Made by a program: the position numbers and the translations under genes
In this document: positions 17,719 through 27,652 of the stretch, piece after piece
Numbering within the stretch: position 1 is the stretch's first letter
How the letters are laid out: the number at the start of each line of letters is the position of its first letter
Notes under the pieces: model-generated
Seen by the model: only the letters and a program-made list of their open reading frames with translations
What the model was told of the DNA's origin: nothing
Databases searched by the model: none
Origin: Candidatus Neoehrlichia procyonis str. RAC413
GTDB taxonomy: Bacteria; Pseudomonadota; Alphaproteobacteria; Rickettsiales; Anaplasmataceae
NCBI RefSeq assembly: GCF_000964795.1
Contig: NZ_LANX01000001.1
Location: 434,001 to 498,000, forward strand
DNA length: 64,000 nt
Direction of reading: 5' to 3'

Positions 17719-18082
17719 AATACCACCAGCTCTTAACGCTTATACACATATTATCAATTACGATATAAAAAAACTACTAAACACAATATTAAAAACTTCT
17801 GGCACATATCAGTTAACGCTTAGACATATGGTACTACACTATTAAAAAAAACTACTAAACAAAACATTAACTCCACTTTGTATAATACCACTAGCTTTTA
17901 ACACTTATACACATATTACCAGTTACGATATAAAAAAATTACTAAACAAAACAATACTAAAAACTTGTGGCATAGTATTATCAATTCTTAACAGACATAG
18001 TTAAGAAAATTATTAAATATAACATTACAAAATCATTTGTTAATATATTTATAAATTATTGTACACATTTTTACAAAGTACC
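17719..18082 (-). repeat. Spacer of about four degenerate ~82-bp repeats between virB6-1 and virB6-2
   Basis: The phrase TATACACATATTA recurs at 17741 and 17906, 165 bp apart, each followed by a near-identical block (about 90 bp). Half-way between and after them are weaker copies marked by AAAAAACTACTAAACA or similar. Together these suggest roughly four diverged units of about 82 bp. No open reading frame of note is present. It is the only spacer in the virB6 series longer than 20 bp. Confidence 0.75.
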
Positions 18083-20518
18083 TTAGCTGCCGCCTGATAC
18101 CTCATCTTCACCTTTTGATGAAACACCTCCCATTCTTCGTCTCCTCATTGCATTACCAATCTTATTAAAAGCTTTCATCTGAGCATCAGATGCCATTCTA
18201 CTTATAGCCTTAACTGGAGTAGCAGCTTTACTTAACATTTCTTTTGGATTTGCAGAAGCGCCGGTAATTCCTGCCCTTGGATCTCCTGCAAGCTCTGCTG
18301 CAATATAAGATATAGATGATAAGAAATGATAAAATAAAAATCCTACAAGTACAAACATTCCTATTTTAGTCCATATCATTTTTGTACTACCAGGAATATC
18401 AGGAACATTAACGTTAATTCCAAATAACAATGGCTGCGTAATAAATTTCATATTTGATAATATACAAGCTAAGTTAGTTTCATTCTCTTCTGTATCGCAA
18501 GCTTTAGGATTTTTTAATTTAAAACTAACTTTCTTTAAATCCTGCATTTTTACATCATATCTTTCAAATTGTAAGTCTTCAAAATATAAGTTATCAAAAA
18601 CAGTAAATATTAATGATAAAAATGCAAATAGTATCACAGGATATAATGTATAAGTCATTAATTGTCTTATCCATCCATCAAAAAATCCTTTTGTTGCCTG
18701 AAATAAAGTCATGGGAATTATTAAAGGAGAAATTAATATCAAGATTGTTAACGCTATAAGTGATAATAAAAATACATATATCGCCCATATTACAATAAAA
18801 ATTATCATCATAATCGCAAAAAATGCTACAACACATACAATTATTTTTACATTTATCAATGCTGCTACAATTAGCATTCCGGCAGATAATAACAATGTTA
18901 AAATAAGACCAGTACCTGTTCCGCCATTAAGCTGACTACCAAAATAAAACATCATTCTACAATCCAACCTATCCCATGGGACAAGATACCTAAAATTCTT
19001 AGGATATTCTGATTGATCGTAATTACATATAGTAGGATTACCTCCAGCTTGTAACACTATATCTGACAATCCAATAGACAGCTTAACTAACTCATTATAA
19101 TAATGCGACATAGCACTACTCTGAGTAAAATAAACTACAAGCGCAAATTTAATGCCTAACATATACAATTCAGCAGGACTTTGTAAACCTCCTAAAGATG
19201 CTTTTATTGCAAATAAAATTAATGCTAATACTAATGCTGCCATTACTGTCTTTTTCAACTTATCTTGAGCAACCTTTAAAAATCCAACTTTTGAGTTAAC
19301 TATAGACGCAGGCACGTTATTAGAAGTAGCACATCTTCCTGTTAATATATTATCTAATGATTCTTTTATACAATTTACAATTACAGATGTTACAGGGAAA
19401 GGAGATTTAGATATAACACTAGCTTTTCCACGGCAAACATCTGCCATATAACAACTATAACACATTGAATTATCATAGCCTATAATTTTTCTTTCAGCAT
19501 TAAATTTAGGTTTTGAATCCTTACACATTGGTGCTGGAGGAGAATTAGGACGCATATGACAACCAATTTCTACTTGCGGTATCAATGGTATTCCAGATGC
19601 TTTTACACCATATACACAAATTTTATCATCTTTTTCTATAGCTCTAAAAACTATTGAATGAAGTAATCGTTCTTCACCAGCCTTTAATGTTGCACATTGT
19701 ACACCACCACCATATACAAGCTTTGCATGTTTTACAACATCACTTCCATAATCTGCCTCTCTTAAATAAGTACCATTCGCTCTCGCAATTACTGCCTTAG
19801 TAATATCGCTAACTAACAAATAATCTAATCTTAAATTACCAATTGGCAATCGGTAGCAAACTTCTATATAAGGAGAGCTAGATATCCGGTTTTTCGGCCA
19901 ATAATACCCATCTATTTTCTTAAATTTTTTACTCGGACACATTGGTTCATGTTTTAACCCTTCTTCTACACTTTTTCCTGGAGCAATACATTGAAAATAT
20001 TCATCCTTATTACGAAATTCCCTATCACATTCAGACTTATATGATACTCGATGTCCATCAATCATAGGATCTATACATTCCTTATAACCCCCTGGTGGCC
20101 CATCTAAATCCCCTTCTTCAAATCTCAGTACTGGATGACGTACAAAACTCCAATTACAAACAAAATAAGACGTTTGGGATGCAAACGCAGCATTTATACC
20201 TATAACACCTATTACCATTAATGCTTTTCCTGATGCTATCATTTTTGCACCAATCGCAGCTCCAAAACCAGTAGCTGATATTGCCGCACCTGCATTTATT
20301 AATACTTTTCCACTTATACCACTACCAATAGAAGCTAACATTGCATATTGCCCATATCGTGCAAAAGTATGACTACCTCCACAATATGGATTACTTGCCA
20401 ATGTATCTCTATAAATTACCTCTTTACTATCTGTAACATTGGCACACACATATTGACATATCCCCATAATAATTATTATCATTATAAATAATCCGGTTAA
20501 TTGTGTGATTTTAAACAT
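18083..20518 (-). CDS. virB6-1: VirB6-1: T4SS inner-membrane channel protein
   Basis: VirB6/TrbL-family protein of 811 aa and the most compact of the four paralogues. It opens with a hydrophobic signal (about 8-30) that could be cut after VCA; unlike the other three there is no lipobox. A glycine/alanine-rich hydrophobic stretch lies at about 55-110. A Cys-rich region follows to about 420, then membrane segments at about 425-450 and 510-650. The shared core FDGWIRQLMTYTLYPVILFA starts near 613, and a last membrane segment lies near 725-750. The tail is short and basic (MRRRR). It is 152 bp downstream of virB4. In the family this protein forms part of the inner-membrane translocation channel. 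Confidence 0.93.
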   Translation of the reverse strand: MFKITQLTGLFIMIIIIMGICQYVCANVTDSKEVIYRDTLASNPYCGGSHTFARYGQYAMLASIGSGISGKVLINAGAAISATGFGAAIGAKMIASGKALMVIGVIGINAAFASQTSYFVCNWSFVRHPVLRFEEGDLDGPPGGYKECIDPMIDGHRVSYKSECDREFRNKDEYFQCIAPGKSVEEGLKHEPMCPSKKFKKIDGYYWPKNRISSSPYIEVCYRLPIGNLRLDYLLVSDITKAVIARANGTYLREADYGSDVVKHAKLVYGGGVQCATLKAGEERLLHSIVFRAIEKDDKICVYGVKASGIPLIPQVEIGCHMRPNSPPAPMCKDSKPKFNAERKIIGYDNSMCYSCYMADVCRGKASVISKSPFPVTSVIVNCIKESLDNILTGRCATSNNVPASIVNSKVGFLKVAQDKLKKTVMAALVLALILFAIKASLGGLQSPAELYMLGIKFALVVYFTQSSAMSHYYNELVKLSIGLSDIVLQAGGNPTICNYDQSEYPKNFRYLVPWDRLDCRMMFYFGSQLNGGTGTGLILTLLLSAGMLIVAALINVKIIVCVVAFFAIMMIIFIVIWAIYVFLLSLIALTILILISPLIIPMTLFQATKGFFDGWIRQLMTYTLYPVILFAFLSLIFTVFDNLYFEDLQFERYDVKMQDLKKVSFKLKNPKACDTEENETNLACILSNMKFITQPLLFGINVNVPDIPGSTKMIWTKIGMFVLVGFLFYHFLSSISYIAAELAGDPRAGITGASANPKEMLSKAATPVKAISRMASDAQMKAFNKIGNAMRRRRMGGVSSKGEDEVSGGS

Positions 20519-20670
20519 TATTAACCTTCCTATAAGAAATAGATAAATAGTATGAATTATTTAATAAAATATATATTCTTTTTTGATTATTAATAATTAC
20601 AATGTATACAAATTGATAACATATACTATAAATACTATTAATATTTAACATAATATAACATTGTATAATT

Positions 20671-23070
20671 TCAAACATTCTTGACTTTTTCATAAAAAAT
20701 AGGTAACCAAACATTAGGATCATCACCAACTTCTTGTATTATCTCATGCAAGACTAACACTGTTTCTGCTCTTCCTGATAAAACACTCACTATATCTTCA
20801 AATCCTTTCAAATTGATCCTTGCAACAACTGCATTAACTCCTTGTTTAACTAAAAAAAACCTTGTACTAGGATCTGTATTTTTTATTAACGTATATTCCC
20901 TCTCAGTTAACATAAAAACATCTCTATAAGCACTTGTAGCTTTTAAATTTGGTAAAAAAATTTGAGTAGCTGTTTGCTGGACTAAAGTATCACTTATTGC
21001 ACTCTTACTTGCATCTTCCACACTTTGAGTAGCAAATATAACAAAAGTATTTAACTTTCTTAATACTTTTAACCAATCTTTGATTTTAGGAGCAAATACT
21101 TCATTATCAATTAAAGCCCATGCTTCATCTAAAATTATCATAGATGGCGTGCCATCTAAGGAAATACTGATTCTATGAAATAAATACAAAAGTACTGGAG
21201 CAAGAGCTATAGGATCCTTTAATAAATTACCCATTTCAAATCCAAAAACTCTTGATTTTGTAAAATCTAGTGAATCCTCATAATTATCAAAAATTGCAGC
21301 ATGAGAGCCTCTAGTATGCCACATTGACATACACCCTGCTAAAGTATCAGGACCTTCCAATCCTAAAAAAGGAATTAAATTTCTCAATAATCGATCTTCT
21401 TTTCTAAGCCTAAAATTTCCTTCAATAACATCATTAATACGCTCTATATCTTCAGATGTAAATTTATCCATAAATACAGAAACTAAAGATTTTATCCACT
21501 CCATTAAAAATGTTCTATTATCCGGAGTATCATCCATTTGCAAAGGATTGAATCCCGTAACACTTCTAGGTTCTATGACTGAATATACTCCATTTAACGC
21601 TCTAATAAAAATTTCAGCACCACGATCTTTATCAAAAAAGAAAATCCTAGGAGAAAACTTCATCGCCTGAGCACATAAAAAATTCATTAATACTGTCTTA
21701 CCACCTCCTGTAGGACCAATAATTGCTGTATGCCCCACATCACGAATATGAAAATTAAAGAAAAATGGAGTTCCAGAAGTTGTATCAAATACAGTAACCG
21801 CTTCTCCCCAGTGATTATTAAACTTCTGACCAGTAGGATAATTATGCTGAGATGCAAAACCTGCCATATTTAATGTACTAATAACCGCTTTACGAACTAT
21901 ATACCCAAAATTACCAGGTAACTGTGCCCAAAATGCTGGTTCTAAGTTTACCTTCTCTCTTACAGGATATACACCACAATTTAACAATTCAGCTTCTACT
22001 AAAGAAAGTGCATTTTCAAGATTTTTGATATTTCTTTCTATACATAAAATTGTTAGATGATGTAATCCAAATGCTATTCTACCACTCATAGCATCATCTA
22101 ATGCCTGAGATATTTCCATAACTTGAGACACCGCCTTATCTGCAGATTGTATCATACGATTTTGTTGGATCTGCATTTTAGTAATAGCGCTTTGCCTATT
22201 TGTAAATTGAAAAGATTGCGTAATAATAAATTCATAAGGCAATTGCAAAAATGCATCTAACATTCCAGCTGAAGTAGTTTGACCATATTCTTTTAAACTA
22301 ATTAAACCTGCATATTTTGATTCATTATGTGTAATAATTTGTATCATTTTATGGCCAAAATATAACCTGTGCATAGGCAAATATCTTGAAATATCAGTTG
22401 CTACAGCAGAAACATTGTGTATAGTACCACAATTTACAATCTGTAACAAAAACTCTGCTATTTCTGAAAACGCACCCATAGAACTTTCTCTTATACCTAA
22501 CACCTTTGGTAAATAATTACGTAAACTTGTTACAATCCTATTCGTAACTTCATCTAAGTCCTCATAAATAGCACGTAAATCATTTTCCCTATTTTCTTGT
22601 GATACTTTTCCAAATTTTTGCAGTAAATAAGATATAAATTCTGTACCTTTTTTTCCTACTTCCCTTATTATTGTAATATATAAATCATTAGTAAAAGACT
22701 GCTTAGTGGAATGCTTATCTCTCCACTTTAAGTTAACATAATTAGCAAAATTATTAGAAAATTTACTTTTCGCAAATTCCTCTATAAACGCACTCTTCCT
22801 TCGTCTAATTATGTGAAAATATAATCCAAAAGATGACGAAGATATACTTCTTAGCATTTGATTACGAATCGAATTCTGGATTGACAAATCATCATCGTCA
22901 GCAGTTTCAAATGCATAACCCGATAATTTAATGACTTTCAGCATTGATCCATCTTTCATTACTAAGGTCGTATCATTCCAATATTCTAAATAAGGAATAA
23001 AATTAGACGCGTGATACTCTCTTAATATAACATTTTTTTTTCTTGTCTTTACTGCACCCAATTTCAACAT
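20671..23070 (-). CDS. virB4: VirB4: T4SS ATPase
   Basis: VirB4/TraC-family ATPase (799 aa, usual length) that energises assembly and transport of the type IV secretion apparatus at the inner membrane. The nucleotide-binding domain carries Walker A GPTGGGKT near 452-459 and Walker B SMIILDEAW near 642-650, followed by the family's FATQS motif. The N-terminal half is the CagE/VirB4 domain. The start codon directly follows the virB3 stop codon, which suggests translational coupling. Sequence and context agree fully. Confidence 0.97.
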   Translation of the reverse strand: MLKLGAVKTRKKNVILREYHASNFIPYLEYWNDTTLVMKDGSMLKVIKLSGYAFETADDDDLSIQNSIRNQMLRSISSSSFGLYFHIIRRRKSAFIEEFAKSKFSNNFANYVNLKWRDKHSTKQSFTNDLYITIIREVGKKGTEFISYLLQKFGKVSQENRENDLRAIYEDLDEVTNRIVTSLRNYLPKVLGIRESSMGAFSEIAEFLLQIVNCGTIHNVSAVATDISRYLPMHRLYFGHKMIQIITHNESKYAGLISLKEYGQTTSAGMLDAFLQLPYEFIITQSFQFTNRQSAITKMQIQQNRMIQSADKAVSQVMEISQALDDAMSGRIAFGLHHLTILCIERNIKNLENALSLVEAELLNCGVYPVREKVNLEPAFWAQLPGNFGYIVRKAVISTLNMAGFASQHNYPTGQKFNNHWGEAVTVFDTTSGTPFFFNFHIRDVGHTAIIGPTGGGKTVLMNFLCAQAMKFSPRIFFFDKDRGAEIFIRALNGVYSVIEPRSVTGFNPLQMDDTPDNRTFLMEWIKSLVSVFMDKFTSEDIERINDVIEGNFRLRKEDRLLRNLIPFLGLEGPDTLAGCMSMWHTRGSHAAIFDNYEDSLDFTKSRVFGFEMGNLLKDPIALAPVLLYLFHRISISLDGTPSMIILDEAWALIDNEVFAPKIKDWLKVLRKLNTFVIFATQSVEDASKSAISDTLVQQTATQIFLPNLKATSAYRDVFMLTEREYTLIKNTDPSTRFFLVKQGVNAVVARINLKGFEDIVSVLSGRAETVLVLHEIIQEVGDDPNVWLPIFYEKVKNV

Positions 23071-23364
23071 TTATATTACATCATAAGAGTTTGCATTATG
23101 ATAGAAGCGATTAAGACACTTGCTGCATTTGCGCATTTTAATCATAAACAAATCTAAGAATAGCGGGTCTCTTGAAGAAGCTAAATATCCTATACCATGT
23201 ATACTAGGCCCTAATATCAACAGAACTCTAAAATCATTACTATACATAAATATCATAATACAAATCATAAAATTAAATATAGCAAATGTGTAGCTTACAC
23301 CAAAAAGCATTGTTGGCCTAGTTAAACCTTTAAACAACTGATCTGCTTTTACACTACCTGACAT
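23071..23364 (-). CDS. virB3: VirB3: T4SS inner-membrane protein
   Basis: Small protein of 97 aa with the VirB3 layout: a short polar N-terminus (LFKGLTRPTMLFGV, the typical VirB3 opening), then two closely spaced membrane segments at about 20-40 and 45-60, and a basic, Cys-containing C-terminus. It ends exactly where virB4 begins, the normal VirB3-VirB4 pairing. It lies 105 bp downstream of sodB on the same strand. Confidence 0.92.
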   Translation of the reverse strand: MSGSVKADQLFKGLTRPTMLFGVSYTFAIFNFMICIMIFMYSNDFRVLLILGPSIHGIGYLASSRDPLFLDLFMIKMRKCSKCLNRFYHNANSYDVI

Positions 23365-23469
23365 ACATAAACCATAACTTACAACATGTACAGCCCAAGC
23401 TTATCAAAAAAAAATTATCAAAATATTAACTCATCCAGGTAATACAATAATACACAATAAACTACTTAC

Positions 23470-24090
23470 CTACTTTTTTTTATCAAAACAATTTTGTAAT
23501 CTTTGTAAGGCAAAATCCCAATTAATAAGATTTCTTAAAAAAACCTCTATATAATTTGCTCGAACATTAAAATAATCTAAATAATACGCATGTTCCCAAA
23601 CGTCCATAGTAATTAATGGATACTGATTATCAAATAATAAAGGAGATTCGGCATTAGAAGTACTTGTAACTTTTAATTTATCATCATTCATATCATATAT
23701 TAACCACGTCCAACCACTACCAAACTGACTTTGTCCACTTATAGAAAAAATATTTATAAACTCTTCAATGTTACCAAAATCAGCATTAATTTTATCTGAC
23801 AATTCTTTTACTGGCTCTCCCCCGCCACATTTTTTCATGGATTGCCAATAGAAATCATGATTCCAAACTTGACCAGCATTATTAAATATTGCTTTAGCAC
23901 CGTTATTGTAAGAACGCTTTATAATATCCTCTAAATCTACATTTGATAAATCCTTAAACTCTGTACCTTGCACCAACTTATTTAAATTATTTACATATCC
24001 TCTATGGTGCTTATTATAGTGATAATCTAAAATTTTAGCACTAATATAAGGTTCTAAATTATCATAAGGTAGTGGCATCAAATCAAACAT
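23470..24090 (-). CDS. sodB: Iron superoxide dismutase
   Basis: Converts superoxide to oxygen and hydrogen peroxide in the cytoplasm; 206 aa. Metal ligands are visible: His24 in YHYNKHH, the His of QVWNHDFYW, and the Asp and His of DVWEHAYYLDYFN, the Fe/Mn-SOD signature. The Gln just before VWNH favours the iron type. The start at 24090 has a strong AGGAGG five bases upstream, so the first Met is preferred over Met5. sodB heads the virB3-virB4-virB6 series, the arrangement known in Ehrlichia and Anaplasma, so it is likely expressed with the secretion system and would defend against host oxidative attack. Confidence 0.96.
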   Translation of the reverse strand: MFDLMPLPYDNLEPYISAKILDYHYNKHHRGYVNNLNKLVQGTEFKDLSNVDLEDIIKRSYNNGAKAIFNNAGQVWNHDFYWQSMKKCGGGEPVKELSDKINADFGNIEEFINIFSISGQSQFGSGWTWLIYDMNDDKLKVTSTSNAESPLLFDNQYPLITMDVWEHAYYLDYFNVRANYIEVFLRNLINWDFALQRLQNCFDKKK

Positions 24091-24564
24091 TAAAACCTCC
24101 TAATAAAAAATTATTCTTATAATATACAAGAACTAAATACATGTTACTATGCATATTACTGTCCTTAGTAATTTTACTAATACAGATTATAATTTTACTT
24201 ATATACTAAAAATATGTATATATTATATAAGCAATTATTTGTACATTAAAAATATATATACCACATATTGCTTAAATAGTGCATAAAAACGAAATTTACT
24301 CTACTTAAACCAACACACAGATCATATCTATCATCAATAATGCTTAGGACCCCAATAAATTTACTATCATAATCTAATAACCAATAATGAACTTATGTAT
24401 ATTAAACCTAAAAATTAGTTAAATTAATAATTTATTGATATTATGTACTTTACCACACTGACATCAAATTCAAATCTCAACTAATTACTCATAATAAAAT
24501 AATAAAGTTGTATTAAGTAACAAATTATTTATATCAAATAAATTATTTTTACAAATTTTTTTAA
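24091..24564. other. Divergent spacer sodB/pstA
   Basis: 474 bp between oppositely oriented genes, extremely AT-rich. It must hold promoters for both. Apart from the AGGAGG ribosome-binding site of sodB (24097-24102), I see no clear operator, RNA or coding remnant. Confidence 0.5.
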
Positions 24565-25875
24565 ATGCGTAAAATAATAAATCGTAATATATATAAACAT
24601 GGTACTTTTATAAAAAATAACAACATTCAAGTACAGAAAAGATTAGGTAAGCTGTTAAAGTCTCGCCATATTACTTCTCGTATCTCTTTAAAAAATCGTA
24701 AAGATAATTTACTTTCATTCCTATCCATGTTTGCATTAGGGATATCTATAGGAATATTAGTATTGATCATATGTAGCATAGTGAGCAATGGATACAATGC
24801 TCTCATAACAACAAAAATTTTATTGCCAATTCATATAAGTCATCATAATATAAACAAGGCACAACTAAGGGGTCACTGTATAAAATACATCCATAATTCC
24901 TTAGAAAAAATGTTTACAAGTATAATTGACCTTAATAACGTAAAAAATAAAAAAGATCTTTATAATATCGTTAGTAATACCGCACATTATGAGTTAGCAA
25001 ATTTTATCACCAAATATCCACACAAAAGTAATTTTCAAATATGGCTTCACCTGTCTAGTGACTTTATTAATAAAAGCACAAAAGATAACAAAATATATAG
25101 TAAAATTCTTGATAAATTAACAAACGAAAACAAAATAAAAAAAAGCTTTAACTTAGCTCTATTTAGCAAAGCTGATTCTAAATCACCAGAAAATTCCGGT
25201 ATCATAGGCTCATTAATTGGATCATTATTCACAATAATTGTATGCTTAGTAATTGCCTTACCAGTAGGTATTATGAGCGGAATATGCTTACACGAATTAA
25301 TACCACAGAATAAAATCTCTTCTATAATTGAGATCAGCATTAATAACCTTGCATCAGTACCATCTATTATATTTGGTGTTCTAGGCCTTACAGTATACCT
25401 TAACATTTTCAACATACCACGAGCTTCATCACTTGCAGGAGGGATGACATTATCATTAATGATGTTACCAAATTTGATTATAACAACAAAACAAGCATTT
25501 ACAGCAATACCTACATCTGTTAAAGATGCTGCTTTTTCACTAGGGTCATCAAACATGCAAGTAATAATGCATCATTTATTCCCTATTGCATTACCTACAA
25601 TAATACAAGGCACTATAATAAGCATTGCAAGGATAATAGGTGAATCTTCTCCTTTAATTATGATCGGAATGGTGGCTTTTATAGTTGATTTACCGCAAAA
25701 CTTTCTTGATCCAACAACAACCCTTCCTGTACAAATATATACTTGGTCTAATAATTCAAGTACAGAATTTGTTAAATTATCTGCTATTGCAATTATAGCA
25801 TTACTACTCATATTATTAATATTAAATTCAATAGCTAGTTTTATCAAAAAAAAATTTGATCATTTTATTTTTTAG
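24565..25875 (+). CDS. pstA: Phosphate ABC transporter permease PstA
   Basis: Inner-membrane permease of the high-affinity phosphate importer (partners PstC, PstB, PstS; none in this window). It has 436 aa, longer than the enterobacterial form (about 300) because of an N-terminal membrane segment (about 50-75) and a soluble insert to about 210, as in other alphaproteobacterial PstA proteins. The permease core has segments at about 217-242, 262-285, 290-312 and 350-375. The ABC-permease EAA-type loop is visible as DAAFSLGSSNMQVIMHHLFP. It is one of the few plus-strand genes and stands alone, consistent with the scattered pst genes of this family. No strong ribosome-binding site is visible. Confidence 0.92.
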   Translation: MRKIINRNIYKHGTFIKNNNIQVQKRLGKLLKSRHITSRISLKNRKDNLLSFLSMFALGISIGILVLIICSIVSNGYNALITTKILLPIHISHHNINKAQLRGHCIKYIHNSLEKMFTSIIDLNNVKNKKDLYNIVSNTAHYELANFITKYPHKSNFQIWLHLSSDFINKSTKDNKIYSKILDKLTNENKIKKSFNLALFSKADSKSPENSGIIGSLIGSLFTIIVCLVIALPVGIMSGICLHELIPQNKISSIIEISINNLASVPSIIFGVLGLTVYLNIFNIPRASSLAGGMTLSLMMLPNLIITTKQAFTAIPTSVKDAAFSLGSSNMQVIMHHLFPIALPTIIQGTIISIARIIGESSPLIMIGMVAFIVDLPQNFLDPTTTLPVQIYTWSNNSSTEFVKLSAIAIIALLLILLILNSIASFIKKKFDHFIF

Positions 25876-26180
25876 TACCATGCTTAATCATTTCTTATTT
25901 TTTAAAAGTTAATTTTTTTAATTTAGTTGCAATAAATATTATCTGTACATTAAAATAAATCTTACAAATTATATAATCATAAAGATGGACAAATAAAAAT
26001 AATTAAAGTTAAATTATACACTTGAACTTGCAACTGCTATACTAAGTTATTTAATAATTAATTAACTAACACTTATTTAAAATACATAATCTATAAGTAA
26101 ATTATAAATTAAATTCACTTATACTCATTTATGGTATCCACTTAATATAACTTGATAATTTTATAAATATGTAACAAAAA
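25876..26180. other. Intergenic spacer pstA/tRNA-Arg
   Basis: 305 bp of AT-rich sequence between converging genes. I see no hairpin with a T-run and no coding remnant. Confidence 0.5.
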
Positions 26181-26254
26181 TGCACTTAGCAGGACTTGAA
26201 CCTGCGACTTTTACCTCCGGAAAGTAACGCTCTATCCACCTGAGCTATAAGTGC
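26181..26254 (-). tRNA. tRNA-Arg (anticodon CCG)
   Basis: 74 nt including the discriminator A. The acceptor stem pairs GCACTTA with TAAGTGC, the D arm has GCTC/GAGC, and the anticodon stem TTACT/GGTAA encloses the loop TTCCGGA with anticodon CCG. The T arm GCAGG/CCTGC encloses TTCAAGT. CCA is not encoded. It lies 9 bp after the lipA stop on the same strand. Confidence 0.95.
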
Positions 26255-26263
26255 AAAAAATAA

Positions 26264-27154
26264 CTATTGCATACTAGCAAGCTTTATCTTCAACCTGTTT
26301 TTTTTTAATTGCTCAAAATCTTCCTCAGCATGATACGATGATCTAGTTAATGGACTTGAAGCAACCATGGAAAATCCCTTGGCATAAGCCATATATTTAT
26401 AGTGATCAAATTCTTGAGGTGTAACATAACGATCTACCTTGATATGCTTTGCAGTAGGTTGTAAATACTGACCAATAGTAATAAAATCAACATTAGCTGC
26501 CCTTAGATCATCCATTACTTGATATACTTCTTCCTTACACTCTCCTAACCCTACCATCAATCCAGATTTAGTAAATACCATAGGATTTTTTTCCTTTATC
26601 ATCTTCAGCAAATGCAAAGAGTGAAAATATCTAGCTCTAGGTCTAACTTTAGCGTATAACCTAGGCACTGTTTCTATATTATGATTATACACATCAGGCA
26701 AAGATGAAGAGATAATATTTATTGCATGTGGCTTATTTAAAAAATCTGGAGTTAAAATCTCTATTGTAATATTACTATCTCTTTTTCTTACTTCATCTAT
26801 ACATTTAACAAAATGCTCAGCACCTCCATCAGGAAGATCATCTCTGTCAACAGACGTAATCACAATATGTTGAAGCTTAAGAGCACTAACAGCATTAGCT
26901 AATCTTTCAGGCTCATGAATATCTAACTTCTCAGGAGTACCTGTTGCAACATTACAAAAAGCACATGCCCTAGTACATACAGATCCTAAAATCATAACTG
27001 TAGCATGACGCTTATTCCAACACTCACCAATATTTGGGCAAGCAGCTTCTTCACACACTGTATTAAGTTTATAAAGCTTCATTAAACTGCTAATTTTATT
27101 AAAAACCTCACCTTGAGGCATCTTAACTTTTAACCAGTCAGGTTTACTTTTCAT
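26264..27154 (-). CDS. lipA: Lipoyl synthase
   Basis: Radical-SAM enzyme that inserts two sulfurs into octanoyl groups on lipoate-dependent enzymes (pyruvate and 2-oxoglutarate dehydrogenases, glycine cleavage). 296 aa, normal length. Both iron-sulfur clusters are visible: Cys34/Cys39/Cys45 in [12 protein letters not shown] (auxiliary cluster) and Cys60/Cys64/Cys67 in CTRACAFC (radical-SAM cluster). The conserved C-terminal RSSYHA holds the serine ligand of the auxiliary cluster. It lies directly upstream of tRNA-Arg and may share its transcript. Confidence 0.97.
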   Translation of the reverse strand: MKSKPDWLKVKMPQGEVFNKISSLMKLYKLNTVCEEAACPNIGECWNKRHATVMILGSVCTRACAFCNVATGTPEKLDIHEPERLANAVSALKLQHIVITSVDRDDLPDGGAEHFVKCIDEVRKRDSNITIEILTPDFLNKPHAINIISSSLPDVYNHNIETVPRLYAKVRPRARYFHSLHLLKMIKEKNPMVFTKSGLMVGLGECKEEVYQVMDDLRAANVDFITIGQYLQPTAKHIKVDRYVTPQEFDHYKYMAYAKGFSMVASSPLTRSSYHAEEDFEQLKKNRLKIKLASMQ

Positions 27155-27398
27155 GTATTTTAATAATTACATTATTAAGAACACGTTAGCTAATATAATA
27201 ATATTTGTCAATTATAATGACTTAATACTATACGCTATTGCAAGACTAAGCTAGTATAATCGCCTATTTTAACTTAGCATCAATAAGTAACAAATTATTA
27301 CTTTTAATAAACTCAACATTTACTAATAAAAGACAAACCTCACTGAAAGCAATGTTTATTAGTTTTTAACATAATAATTAGCAAAATTTATCAATAAT

Positions 27399-27548
<150 letters not shown>

Positions 27549-27652
27549 TTGATAAAGCTCAAAATACATAATTATATAATAACACTATTTAACCAATACT
27601 AATTGGTATCATAAAGCTAAATATACAACATTATATATAACATTATACTGAA

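Noticed and set aside
23365-23469. Promoter for virB3 between sodB and virB3
   Set aside because: A TTGATA is present but there is no convincing -10 at proper spacing, and co-transcription with sodB explains the layout.
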